This document shows, piece after piece, positions 25,265 through 33,732 of a stretch of DNA of 64,000 bases. The translations under genes and the position numbers were made by a program. Location: the NCBI RefSeq assembly GCF_000308455.1, contig NZ_BAFP01000139.1, positions 248,001 to 312,000 of the forward strand, in the 5' to 3' direction. Position 1 is the first letter of the stretch; the number at the start of each line of letters is the position of its first letter. The DNA is from Nocardia abscessus NBRC 100374. Its GTDB lineage: Bacteria > Actinomycetota > Actinomycetes > Mycobacteriales > Mycobacteriaceae. The notes below the pieces were generated by a model. That model worked only from the letters and a program-made list of their open reading frames with translations. It was not told the DNA's origin and searched no databases.

Positions 25265-25641
25265 GACTCGATGATCCCTGGTCGGCGCGGGTATCGAGCG
25301 CTCGGCCCCCGGCTCGGGATCGCGGCGATCACGACAGAGTCCGGGCGGCCGCGATAGGCGGCGCGGAACCGGGTAAGCGATGGATGTGGCTTGCGATGGC
25401 ATCTGCCGAGTTCACGCACCGCCGCGGGGTGGGATCGACCATCCCGATAGAATCGCGGGACGGCGGCCTGCTGTCATAGCGAATCGGCAGCTCCACGCCG
25501 CGGCGAACGGAGCACCGTGCAGCCACGAGCCGGCAACGCCGGCGTCCGCACCGGACGGGTGCGACGAGCCGGTGCGTCAACTTAGCCTAAGCTAAGCCCA
25601 GACGTCATTAATTGTTTCGACCATAAAGGTGCGCGTAAAAG
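25265..25641. other. Divergent intergenic region with iron box, no gene seen
   Basis: 377 bp between the membrane-anchored protein and fprA. Short open frames cross it but none has a plausible start or family. The only clear element is a DtxR/IdeR-type box at 25577-25595, followed by an AT-rich stretch (CATTAATTGTTTCGACCATAA) that probably holds the fprA promoter. Confidence 0.6.
25577..25595. promoter_or_regulatory. IdeR/DtxR-type iron box upstream of fprA
   Basis: TCAACTTAGCCTAAGCTAA, read on the minus strand as TTAGCTTAGGCTAAGTTGA, matches 15 of 19 positions of the iron-box consensus TTAGGTTAGGCTAACCTAA, including the central TTAGGCTAA. It lies 46 bp before the fprA start, a position suited to repression when iron is sufficient. 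Confidence 0.75.
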
Positions 25642-27105
25642 ATGACCGAACAGAGTGCAGTAGAGGACGGCGGTGTCCGCGAGCCCTCCGTGGGGACGCA
25701 GGCTTCCTCCTCCGGGCCTGACGCGCACACCGCGAAGACCCGCCCGCTCCGCATCGCGATCGTGGGCGCCGGACCGGCCGGGATCTACGCCGCCGACGCG
25801 TTGATGAAGTCCGATGCCGAGGTGAGCATCGACCTGTTCGAGCGCATGCCCGCGCCGTTCGGGTTGATCCGCTACGGCGTCGCGCCCGACCATCCGCGGA
25901 TCAAGGGCATCATCACCGCCCTGCACAAGGTGCTGGACAAGCCGCAGGTGCGCCTGCTGGGCAACATCGACTACGGCACCGACATCACCCTCGACGACCT
26001 GCGCGCCTTCTACGACGCGGTGATCTTCTCCACCGGCGCCAACGCCGACCGCGCCCTGCCGATCCCCGGGATCGATCTGGACGGCTCCTTCGGCGCGGCC
26101 GACTTCGTCTCCTGGTACGACGGCCACCCCGACGTGCCCCGCACCTGGCCGTTGGACGCGGAGAAGGTCGCGGTCCTCGGCGTCGGCAACGTCGCGCTGG
26201 ACGTCGCGCGCGTGCTGGCCAAGACCGGCGACGAGCTGCTGCCCACGGAGATCCCGCCGAACGTCTACAAGGGCCTGAAGGCCAACAAGGCCGTGGAAGT
26301 CCACGTCTTCGGCCGCCGCGGCCCGGCGCAAGCCAAGTTCACTCCGCTGGAACTGCGCGAACTCGACCACTCGCCCACCATCGAAGTCATCGTCGACCCC
26401 GAGGACATCGACTACGACGAAGGCTCCGAAGCCGCGCGCCGCCACTCCAAGCAGGTCGACATGGTCGCCAACACCCTCGAGCAGTGGGCCATCCGCGACG
26501 CGGGCGACCGCCCGCACAAGCTGTTCCTGCACTTCTTCGAATCGCCCGCCGAGGTGCTCGGCGAGAACGGCAAGGTGGTCGGCCTGCGCACCGAGCGCAC
26601 CCAGCTCGACGGCACCGGCAACGTCAAGGGCACCGGCGTGTTCAAGGACTGGGACGTGCAGGCGATCTACCGCGCCGTCGGCTACCTGTCGCAGAACCTG
26701 ACCCACCTGCCGTTCGACGACCAGGCGGGCACCGTGCCGAACGAAGCGGGTCGCGTGATCGCCGACGAGAACGCCGACGGCGCCGCGCGGTACATGCCCG
26801 CCACCTACGTCACCGGCTGGATCAAGCGCGGCCCCGTCGGCCTGATCGGTCACACCAAGGGCGACGCCAACGAAACCATCGCCTGCCTGCTGGACGACGC
26901 TCCCGGCTTCGCACCGGCCGAGCGGCCCGAACCCGAGGCCGTTACCGAGTTCCTGGAGAGCAAGGGCATTCCGTTCACCACCTGGGCCGGCTGGTACCGC
27001 CTGGACGCGCACGAGCGCTCCCTCGGCGAGCCCGAGGGCCGCGAGCGGGTCAAGGTCGTGGAGCGCGAGGACATGCTGCGCGCCAGCGAACCGCACAAGG
27101 TCTGA
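25642..27105 (+). CDS. fprA: Ferredoxin--NADP+ reductase FprA
   Basis: 487 aa adrenodoxin-reductase-type flavoenzyme. After a 36-residue acidic N-terminal tail, the FAD fold begins RIAIVGAGPAGIYAADAL. Further marks are FGLIRYGVAPDHPRIK (~73-88), the NADP fold VAVLGVGNVALDVARVLAKT (~175-194), FGRRGPAQAKFT and GWIKRGPVGLIGHTKGDA (~393-410). It passes electrons from NADPH to ferredoxins for P450s and other oxygenases. ATG at 25642 begins MTEQSAVEDG; an earlier-than-usual start gives the tail. An iron box sits 46 bp upstream, so iron control is likely. A strong hairpin follows the stop. Confidence 0.95.
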   Translation: MTEQSAVEDGGVREPSVGTQASSSGPDAHTAKTRPLRIAIVGAGPAGIYAADALMKSDAEVSIDLFERMPAPFGLIRYGVAPDHPRIKGIITALHKVLDKPQVRLLGNIDYGTDITLDDLRAFYDAVIFSTGANADRALPIPGIDLDGSFGAADFVSWYDGHPDVPRTWPLDAEKVAVLGVGNVALDVARVLAKTGDELLPTEIPPNVYKGLKANKAVEVHVFGRRGPAQAKFTPLELRELDHSPTIEVIVDPEDIDYDEGSEAARRHSKQVDMVANTLEQWAIRDAGDRPHKLFLHFFESPAEVLGENGKVVGLRTERTQLDGTGNVKGTGVFKDWDVQAIYRAVGYLSQNLTHLPFDDQAGTVPNEAGRVIADENADGAARYMPATYVTGWIKRGPVGLIGHTKGDANETIACLLDDAPGFAPAERPEPEAVTEFLESKGIPFTTWAGWYRLDAHERSLGEPEGRERVKVVEREDMLRASEPHKV

Positions 27106-27125
27106 TCACCCCGCTGCGAACGACT

Positions 27126-27161
27126 CCGCTGCCACCGCGACACCCCCCGCTGTGGCAGCGG
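27126..27161 (+). terminator. Terminator hairpin after fprA
   Basis: CCGCTGCCAC (27126-27135) and GTGGCAGCGG (27152-27161) form a perfect 10-bp stem with a 16-nt loop, followed by AAAATCC. It begins 20 bp after the fprA stop. The GTG at 27152, a possible start for the next gene, lies in its 3' arm and is therefore unlikely to be used. Confidence 0.75.
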
Positions 27162-27190
27162 AAAATCCGACACTGAGGCATTCTGTACAA

Positions 27191-28069
27191 GTGTTCGATG
27201 CCCACCTGCACATCTTCGACCCGCGGTTTCCGTTGGCCGAGAACGAGGGCTACCTGCCCGATCCGTTCACCATTGCCGATTACCGCAAGCGCATGGCGCG
27301 ATTCGACATCGGCGGCGGCGCGGTGGTCAGCGGGTCGTTCCAGGGCACGGACCAGACGTACTTGAAGGCCGCCCTCGCCGAACTCGGTCCGGGCTGGGTC
27401 GGCGTCACCCGGCTCGACCTCGACGCCACCGACGAGGAAATCCTCGAACTGGACCGCATCGGCGTGCGCGCGCTGCGCTTCAACCTCAAGCGCGCGGCCA
27501 CCGACATCACCGGGATGACGTTGCAGGCGCTGCGCGCCTACGAATTGGCGGGCTGGCACGTCGAGGTCTACATCGACGGCACGATGCTGGCCTCGCTGCA
27601 ACCCGTCATCTCCAAGCTGCCCGCGCTGTCGGTCGACCATCTGGGCATGTCCGCGGAGGGCGTGCCTTTCCTGCTCGATCTCGTCGATCGCGGCGCCAAG
27701 GTCAAAGCGACGGGTTTCGGCCGGGTCGCCATGAACGTGGCCGACACCCTGCGCCGCATTCACGCCGTGAACCCCGAAGCCCTGATGTTCGGCACCGATC
27801 TGCCCGGCACTCGCGCCGGGCGCCCGTTCGAGGACTCGGACGTCGATCTGCTCTGTGACGTCGTGGGCACCGACATGTACGCGGTGCTGGAGGACAACGC
27901 GCGCGCGTTCTACCGTCTCCCGGCCCGCGAGCGCACCGTCAGCACCGACCACGCCCCCACACTGCCGCTGTACCGCCCGGAACCGCCGACCCTGCGGCTG
28001 CGCCGCGACGAACTGCCCGACGAAAGCCTTGCGGGAGATACGATTCCGTTCCCCGCCATCGATCGGTAG
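27191..28069 (+). CDS. Amidohydrolase-2 family metal-dependent hydrolase
   Basis: 292 aa TIM-barrel hydrolase (COG3618 type). The metal motif is FDAHLHIFDPRF right at the start, with a later barrel His in SVDHLGMS (~155) and the acid FGTDLPGTR (~203). Members hydrolyse lactones or decarboxylate; substrate here unknown. GTG at 27191 is preferred: the upstream GTG at 27152 falls inside the fprA terminator stem, and CATTCT lies 6 nt before 27191, compatible with a leaderless start. The last ~50 residues are a proline- and arginine-rich tail. It converges with the DUF456 gene across 3 bp. Confidence 0.85.
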   Translation: MFDAHLHIFDPRFPLAENEGYLPDPFTIADYRKRMARFDIGGGAVVSGSFQGTDQTYLKAALAELGPGWVGVTRLDLDATDEEILELDRIGVRALRFNLKRAATDITGMTLQALRAYELAGWHVEVYIDGTMLASLQPVISKLPALSVDHLGMSAEGVPFLLDLVDRGAKVKATGFGRVAMNVADTLRRIHAVNPEALMFGTDLPGTRAGRPFEDSDVDLLCDVVGTDMYAVLEDNARAFYRLPARERTVSTDHAPTLPLYRPEPPTLRLRRDELPDESLAGDTIPFPAIDR

Positions 28070-28072
28070 CGC

Positions 28073-28570
28073 TCAGACGGCGAAGACGCCGGCCACCCAG
28101 ACAGCGACGGCCAGCAGCGCGCCGAAGAGCTCGATCATGATGGACAGGCCGACGCCCTTCAACGCGTGCACCGTCGCCTGCCAGGCCTGCCGGTTGACGC
28201 GCAGCCGCTGGAGTTCCGAAAGGTACACGCCGAGAACGAACCCCACGAACAGGCCGACCACCGGGATCACGAAGAAGCCGACCACGCCGAGTACCGCACC
28301 GAGGAAGACCGCACGGTTGGACACCCCCGCGTCCTTCATCCTGCGCCCGGGCCAGGTGTATTTGACGACGCCGGAGAGCACCAGCAGCAACGTGCTGATC
28401 GCGAAAACCGTCCAGGCCGTGGCGCCCCCGGTCAGGAAGACCCAGACGGCGATGGCCCCGAAGATCAGGATGACCCCCGGCAGGATCGGCACGACCACCC
28501 CGACGAGGCCGACCAGAATCACAAGGCCGGCGAGAAGGGTGTACCACCCCTGATCAGACAGCGCGTCCAC
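28073..28570 (-). CDS. DUF456 family membrane protein
   Basis: 165 aa with about four hydrophobic spans: residues ~10-55 (two helices with the family block VGVVVPILPGVILIF), ~88-120 (GFFVIPVVGLFVGFVLGVYLSEL) and ~140-163. This is the DUF456 layout; function unknown. GTG at 28570. It is separated from the alpha/beta hydrolase start region on the same strand by the 28571-28623 gap. Confidence 0.88.
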   Translation of the reverse strand: MDALSDQGWYTLLAGLVILVGLVGVVVPILPGVILIFGAIAVWVFLTGGATAWTVFAISTLLLVLSGVVKYTWPGRRMKDAGVSNRAVFLGAVLGVVGFFVIPVVGLFVGFVLGVYLSELQRLRVNRQAWQATVHALKGVGLSIMIELFGALLAVAVWVAGVFAV

Positions 28571-28623
28571 ACGTGCAGCCTATAGCGGCGAGCGCCCCGG
28601 GGCTGGTCCGAGACCGCGCCATC

Positions 28624-29427
28624 TCACAGGAACTCGGCGAGAGCTTCGTTGAAGCGCTCCGGTTCCTCCGAGAACGGCGCATGTCCGCTGCGGTCGAAGC
28701 GCACCGCCTTCGCGTTCGGCAATTGCGCCGCGAGCCATTCGTCGAGCGGACCCGGGAAGATCTTGCTCTGCGCCCCGTAGATCAGCAGTGCGGGCACCGT
28801 GACCTCGGGCAGGACCTGCCGGAAGTCCGCGAAGGCCATGTCATACCAGATGGCGCAGGCCGCCGCGGTCGGTGTTTTCGCCGTCTCCGCGTACACCGCG
28901 TCGATCACCTCCGGTGGCGGGGTATCGGCGAAGCATGCCGCGATGAACGGCTTGATCACCGACGGCCGCGCGTACTTCACCGCCTGCACGAAAACCGCGA
29001 GATCACTCTGGGAGTAGCCGCCCTGGAGCGGAAAGTCCCAGCCCGGCGCGTCGAGAAATCGTGGCGACTGGTCCACGAAGACCACCGAATGCAGCCGCTC
29101 ACAATCGAACTGCTGGATGTAGGCGAGTATCACCGCTGTGCCCATCGACCAGCCGACCAGGCATACGTCATCGAGCGAGAGGTGATCGAGCAGACTGCGG
29201 ATGTCCCGTGCGTACTGCGCGAGGGTATGACCGTCGTCGGTCTTCCCGGAGGCGCCGTGCCCGCGAAGATCGAGATTGATCACCCGGTTTCCCGCTGCCA
29301 GGGCGGGCACATTCTGCGCCCAGAAGGTGCTGTTCATGGTCCATCCGTGAATGAGCACGACAGGACGCCCGGTCCCGTGATCCTCGTAGTACATCGGCAC
29401 ACCATCGGGCAGTTCGAAGTATGGCAT
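28624..29427 (-). CDS. Alpha/beta hydrolase
   Basis: 267 aa. The oxyanion HG is in VVLIHGWTMNS (~24-34), the nucleophile elbow is VGWSMGTAV (Ser ~96), and the catalytic His is in SGHAPFSEEPERFN near the C-terminus. The fold and LDLRGHGASGK block resemble non-haem chloroperoxidase-like and arylesterase-like hydrolases. The acid is not in the usual GxxD place (IYGAQSKIF). ATG at 29427 begins MPYFELPDGVPMYYED, the typical family start. It is divergent from the GAF regulator across 177 bp, suggesting it is the regulated target. Confidence 0.88.
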   Translation of the reverse strand: MPYFELPDGVPMYYEDHGTGRPVVLIHGWTMNSTFWAQNVPALAAGNRVINLDLRGHGASGKTDDGHTLAQYARDIRSLLDHLSLDDVCLVGWSMGTAVILAYIQQFDCERLHSVVFVDQSPRFLDAPGWDFPLQGGYSQSDLAVFVQAVKYARPSVIKPFIAACFADTPPPEVIDAVYAETAKTPTAAACAIWYDMAFADFRQVLPEVTVPALLIYGAQSKIFPGPLDEWLAAQLPNAKAVRFDRSGHAPFSEEPERFNEALAEFL

Positions 29428-29604
29428 CGACAACTCCAGTTCACGAGAAGTGGTTGAGCACACGATGGCGCGCATTCGTCGCGCGGAGAAGGCGCCGAAC
29501 GGGGGTTGCATGAACGTTGCAGCGCGGCGCAACCCGTTGTCAGGGCGATGGCGCGGTACTTACTCTGGTCTCGACGCCAGGACGTCTCCGGGCGGTAGGA
29601 CACT

Positions 29605-30885
29605 GTGGCCGATCGAAATACGACGAGGCACCCGCTTTTGGTGACAAGGCAGACGCACTTGATGCGTGCGGACGTGCGCGCCTCGTGGGATCGCGCCCGA
29701 GGTCGCGGCCTGCATCCGGACCGGCATCTCCCCGAGGTCGGCCTGACCGACGACGAGGTGCGCACCTGGCGCAGAAATCACCGGATGGCCTCGGTCTGGC
29801 CGGTCCTGTTCGCGAGCCTCGAGGGCGCCGCGTTCGAACCGGGCCACGTCCTGTTCGGCGCCGACGCGGACGGCCATTTGCTCTGGGTACAAGGCGATTC
29901 CACGACCAGACGAGCAGCCGGGCGAGCCAATCTCGTCCCCGGAGCGCGCTGGCACGAGACCGAAGCGGGCACCAACGGCGTGGGCACCGCTCTGGCTCTG
30001 GGGCGCGCGTTCCAAGTCCGCGGCACCGAGCACTACCTGTCGGTCGCCGCGGACTTCACCTGCACAGCGGCACCCATCAGGGACCCGGTGGGTGGTGCTG
30101 TGATCGGCGTAGTCGACGTCACCTGCAGACTTCGCCACACGAATTCGCTGGCGCTGCCTCTGGTCACGACGGCGGCGCGGCTGGCAGAGGCGCACCTTCG
30201 TGAACTCACCGGGCGGCATGACGCCGAGGTACGCACCCGCTACCTCGATCGTGTCCTCAGCCGGGCCGGCGACCACGGTGCCCTGCTGTCGCACGAGGGC
30301 CGGCTGTTGCACGCGTGGCCTCCGGGTTGGCTGCCCGAGGTCTGGCCCGCACCACTGGTCGAGGGCGAAACCGAACTGCCCGACGGTCGGCGCGTAGTGA
30401 TCGAAAGGCTCGCGCCGGGCGGACCGTTCTCCGTCTCCGCTCTGCCGGACAGCGTTTCGGGCGAACGGGCGCCCCGCGTGAGCACACTGGGCCGCGCCCG
30501 CGCCCTGCTGTGGATGGACGGCGTCGTCCACGAACTGAGTCCTCGGCACAGCGAGCTGGTGGTTCTTCTGCTCGACAACCCCGACGGGCTGACCGCGGCG
30601 CTCTTGGCCGAAGAGCTGTACGGGACCGGCGGAAAGACGGTAACGGTACGAGCGGAACTGGCCAGGCTCCGGCGAATCGTCGGATATCGCCTGGTGTCGG
30701 ACCCGTACCGGCTCGACCCACGCATCCGCGCCGACTTCCGGCAGGTGGAGGCCGGTCCAGGGCAGGGATCCGCCAGCGAACTCGGGAGCCGATATCCAGG
30801 TCCTTTGCTGCCCGATTCCCAGGCTCCCGGCATTCGAAGAATACGCAATCGAGTGCACAGCAGGCTGGTATCCGCTGATCGTTGA
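29605..30885 (+). CDS. GAF-domain transcriptional regulator (AcoR-like sensor, winged-helix output)
   Basis: 426 aa. Residues 1-~75 hold the IRASW-type segment (ADVRASWDRARGRGLHP) and RRNHRM seen at the start of AcoR-like activators. A GAF domain lies at ~65-195 with NLVPGARWHETEAGTNGVGTALALG. The C-terminal third ends in a winged-helix-like region (LSPRHSELVVLLLDNPDGLTAALLAEELYG, ~300-365) and not an AAA+ sigma-54 module. The last ~50 residues look unstructured. GTG at 29605. Divergent from the alpha/beta hydrolase, its probable target; ligand unknown. Confidence 0.85.
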   Translation: MADRNTTRHPLLVTRQTHLMRADVRASWDRARGRGLHPDRHLPEVGLTDDEVRTWRRNHRMASVWPVLFASLEGAAFEPGHVLFGADADGHLLWVQGDSTTRRAAGRANLVPGARWHETEAGTNGVGTALALGRAFQVRGTEHYLSVAADFTCTAAPIRDPVGGAVIGVVDVTCRLRHTNSLALPLVTTAARLAEAHLRELTGRHDAEVRTRYLDRVLSRAGDHGALLSHEGRLLHAWPPGWLPEVWPAPLVEGETELPDGRRVVIERLAPGGPFSVSALPDSVSGERAPRVSTLGRARALLWMDGVVHELSPRHSELVVLLLDNPDGLTAALLAEELYGTGGKTVTVRAELARLRRIVGYRLVSDPYRLDPRIRADFRQVEAGPGQGSASELGSRYPGPLLPDSQAPGIRRIRNRVHSRLVSADR

Positions 30886-31013
30886 TGCCCCCGGGCGCCC
30901 AGCGATTCCCAGTGATGAGGACCGCGCGGTAACACAGGACAGCACAATTGATCTCGGCCACAGCGCTGGGCGATAGCCGTGCCGGATGGGCTTGTGGGCA
31001 TGCGGAGGTGATG

Positions 31014-32522
31014 GTGACCAGCGAGGAAGTGGCTCACCTCGTGGAGGAAGAGTCAGCGAGCGAGGGCGGACCCGCCGACAACTCGACCGGCATCCCGGGG
31101 TCCGCGACCCCTGCGCCCGAGCGGAAAGACCCCGGTATCGCCGCCCAGGCAGCCCGTGTTCTCACCGATCTGGCGCGGCACGCGCCCGGCACAACCACCG
31201 CGGCGCCCACGTCGAACTCACGCGCGCAACCCGTTTCCGCACCCGCTACGACCGCTCCCGCCCCCAATGGCGCACAACCACCAACGGCTACCGGCACCGC
31301 GGTCCCCGGCGGGGCTGTGGCGCCGCAGCCCGGTGGCCTGGTGGCACCGCCCGAGGGCGCCGCACCGCCGTCGAACGCCGCCGCGCCACCAGCGAGCGGC
31401 GAGCCCGCCGCACCACCGCCCGGGATCGACCCGGAGATGATCGCGGCCCTCGCCCCGGCCGCCATGACGGCCGGGTCGATGGCCATGATGGCGCTGCCGA
31501 TGCTGGCGCAGGCGCTCTCCGGCCTCGCGGGCGGCGGATCCGGCGCGGGCTCGGGCGGTGGATCCGGCGCAGGCACGGGCGGGTCGAATGCCACCACCAC
31601 CGCCGATGCGGCCGCACTGACGCCGGAGGCGCGACAAGCACTGGAGGCGTTGAAAAAGCTGGAGGCGCTGTACGGCACCGACGGCGACGCTGCGGGCACC
31701 GCAAGTCTGGGCGCACGCCCAAGTGGATCGGTCGGCTCGGGCGCGGGAGCGACAGCGATCAAGGCGCGAGCGCTGTTCCAGAAGAACGCGGCGAAGGCGT
31801 TCAACAACCTGGACAACGACCTCGCGCGATACATTTCCGGCCTGGCCGGGGACAGCCGGGCCGACCGGAAAGCCGTAGTCCGGCTGATCCGTGACGTCAA
31901 CGTGCAACTCGCCGAACTCGGGCCCAGCGCCTACACCAAGGAAGGTCAGCGGAAGGTACACCAGATACTCTCCGAGGCTCTGCGGAAAGCCCAGACCATA
32001 GTCCGGGGAGGACAGGCCAAGGCGACCGAAACCGCCGCGATGGTGGACCGCCTCACCGCGCAATACCTCAACGGCATAGCCGGAAAACACACCAGGCTCG
32101 CGAGCGCGTTGCCGGGCGACGGCCGCCCCCGCTCGCCCCTCGACCCGGGGAAATACCGGATCAGCTCGCACTACGGTCCCCGGGGCGGCAAGCACCACGG
32201 CGGGCTCGACCTCGCCGCCCCCTCCGGCACGCCCATCTACGCCGCCACCGGCGGCACCGTGGTCAAAGCGGGCAACTTCGGCGACGGGTACGGCTATCAG
32301 GTCCGGATCCGGTCCGCCGACGGCACCGAGACCATCTATGCCCACCAGACGCCGGGCAGCATCCGGGTCCAGACCGGCCAGCGAGTCGCCGCGGGCACCG
32401 TGATCGGCGCCGTCGGGTCCACCGGCAACTCCACCGGCCCGCACTTGCACTACGAGGTGCGGCGCAACGGCCGCGCCGTCGAGCCCGTCGCCTATCTCGC
32501 GTCGCAGGGTGTTCGAGTATGA
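31014..32522 (+). CDS. M23 (LytM) family metallopeptidase with long non-secretory N-terminus
   Basis: 502 aa. Residues 1-~145 are Ala/Pro/Thr-rich, ~145-180 is a Met/Ala/Leu-rich hydrophobic stretch, then Gly-rich. Residues ~195-355 are helical with regularly spaced charged residues, vaguely like DUF4226-type mycolata proteins. The LytM domain covers ~380-500, with zinc ligands in HHGGLDLAAP and GPHLHYEV (HxH). It should cleave peptidoglycan cross-links, yet no Sec signal is seen at the start. GTG at 31014 has GGAGGT 4 nt upstream; ATG at 31011 is too close to it. Neighbours are unrelated. Confidence 0.85.
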   Translation: MTSEEVAHLVEEESASEGGPADNSTGIPGSATPAPERKDPGIAAQAARVLTDLARHAPGTTTAAPTSNSRAQPVSAPATTAPAPNGAQPPTATGTAVPGGAVAPQPGGLVAPPEGAAPPSNAAAPPASGEPAAPPPGIDPEMIAALAPAAMTAGSMAMMALPMLAQALSGLAGGGSGAGSGGGSGAGTGGSNATTTADAAALTPEARQALEALKKLEALYGTDGDAAGTASLGARPSGSVGSGAGATAIKARALFQKNAAKAFNNLDNDLARYISGLAGDSRADRKAVVRLIRDVNVQLAELGPSAYTKEGQRKVHQILSEALRKAQTIVRGGQAKATETAAMVDRLTAQYLNGIAGKHTRLASALPGDGRPRSPLDPGKYRISSHYGPRGGKHHGGLDLAAPSGTPIYAATGGTVVKAGNFGDGYGYQVRIRSADGTETIYAHQTPGSIRVQTGQRVAAGTVIGAVGSTGNSTGPHLHYEVRRNGRAVEPVAYLASQGVRV

Positions 32523-32543
32523 CCCGGCTCCGGCCGCAGCGTT

Positions 32544-32560
32544 ATTGTCATACTGTCAAT
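32544..32560. promoter_or_regulatory. Operator-like inverted repeat upstream of mcr
   Basis: ATTGTCATACTGTCAAT pairs at six of seven arm positions around TAC (ATTGnCA/TGnCAAT). It lies 75 bp before the mcr GTG, between the M23 stop and a hairpin. It may be a repressor site or part of a promoter. Confidence 0.35.
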
Positions 32561-32564
32561 ACAC

Positions 32565-32586
32565 CCTCCCGGTCGCGTCCGGGAGG
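32565..32586 (+). terminator. Hairpin between the M23 gene and mcr
   Basis: CCTCCCGG (32565-32572) and CCGGGAGG (32579-32586) form a perfect 8-bp stem with a 6-nt loop. It could end the M23 transcript or sit in the mcr leader. Confidence 0.45.
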
Positions 32587-32634
32587 ACGCACCGGCCGGC
32601 GGTGCGCTGGATCAACGACGAACCGAGGTAGGGC

Positions 32635-33732
32635 GTGAGCATTCCATCCACCACCGAGCGAGGCCCGCTCGCGGGCATCAAGGTCATCGAGTTGGCCGGT
32701 ATCGGCCCTGGTCCACACGCCGCGCTGCTGCTCGCCGATCTGGGCGCCGACGTGGTGCGGGTGCAGCGGGCGGGCCAGCTGCCCGGCGGGTTCGACCGGC
32801 CGCAGCTGCGTGGCAGGACCATCGTCGAGGCCAACCTCAAGGACCCGGCCGACATCGAGAAGGTGCTCGGCCTGATCGAGAAGGCGGACGTGCTGATCGA
32901 GGGCTTCCGCCCCGGCGTCACCGAGCGGATGGGCCTCGGCCCGGACGACGCGCTCGCCCGCAACCCGCGCCTGGTCTACGGACGAATGACCGGATGGGGC
33001 CAGCAGGGCCCGCTGGCCGACCGCGCCGGGCACGACATCAACTACATCTCCATCACCGGTGTGCTGCACGCCATCGGCCGCAAGGGTGAACGCCCGGTTC
33101 CGCCGCTGAACATGGTGGGCGATTTCGGCGGCGGCTCGATGTTCCTGGTGTTCGGCGTCCTCGCGGCGCTGGTCGAACGGCAGCAGTCCGGCAAGGGCCA
33201 GGTGATCGACGCGGCCATGGTCGATGGCGCCCTTGCCCTTTCGCACATGATCTGGGGCATGCGCGGCGTAGGCGCCTGGTCCGACGAGCGCGGGGTGAAC
33301 CTGCTCGACACCGGAATGTCGTTCTACGACACCTACGAAACCGCCGACGGAAAGTACATGGCGGTCGGTGCCATCGAACCGCAGTTCTACGCACAGCTGC
33401 TCGCCGGCCTGGAGATCGACGCGGACGGCCTGCCCTTCCAGCTCGACCCCGCCGGGCAGGACACGCTGAAAAAGCTGTTCACCGAACGTTTCCGGACCAA
33501 GACCCGGGACGAGTGGGCCGAAATCTTCGTCGGCACCGATGCGTGCGTCTCGCCCGTGCTCACCTTCGAGGAGGCGACGCGCAACGAGCACATCGCCGCC
33601 CGCGGCTCCCTGATCGAGCTGGACGACATCACCCAGCACGCCCCCGCCCCGCGATTCTCCCGCACCCCGAACGGGATTCCGACCCCGCCGCCGACCACCG
33701 CCACTCCGATCGAGTCGGTCTGGGCCGACTGA
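32635..33732 (+). CDS. mcr: Alpha-methylacyl-CoA racemase (CaiB/BaiF family)
   Basis: 365 aa. The catalytic residues of M. tuberculosis MCR (His126, Asp156, Glu241) align, from memory of that sequence, with His133 in AGHDINYIS, Asp163 in NMVGDFGGGS and Glu248 in VGAIEPQFY. Family blocks VIELAGIGPGPHAALLLADLGADVVRV and GRMTGWGQQGPL are intact. It epimerises 2-methylacyl-CoA thioesters for beta-oxidation of branched and sterol side chains. GTG at 32635 starts MSIPSTTERGPL. Monocistronic by context, with a 13-bp terminator stem after the stop. Confidence 0.9.
   Translation: MSIPSTTERGPLAGIKVIELAGIGPGPHAALLLADLGADVVRVQRAGQLPGGFDRPQLRGRTIVEANLKDPADIEKVLGLIEKADVLIEGFRPGVTERMGLGPDDALARNPRLVYGRMTGWGQQGPLADRAGHDINYISITGVLHAIGRKGERPVPPLNMVGDFGGGSMFLVFGVLAALVERQQSGKGQVIDAAMVDGALALSHMIWGMRGVGAWSDERGVNLLDTGMSFYDTYETADGKYMAVGAIEPQFYAQLLAGLEIDADGLPFQLDPAGQDTLKKLFTERFRTKTRDEWAEIFVGTDACVSPVLTFEEATRNEHIAARGSLIELDDITQHAPAPRFSRTPNGIPTPPPTTATPIESVWAD

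Noticed and set aside
25380..25595. Possible 71-codon gene upstream of fprA
   Set aside because: No ribosome binding site, composition like non-coding GC-rich DNA, and it runs through the iron box.
27152..27190. GTG at 27152 as start of the amidohydrolase
   Set aside because: It lies in the 3' arm of a 10-bp terminator stem; the metal motif begins right after the GTG at 27191.
30896..30972. 9-bp inverted repeat (CGCCCAGCG...CGCTGGGCG) before the M23 gene
   Set aside because: The 59-nt spacing and short GC-only arms are compatible with chance in this genome.
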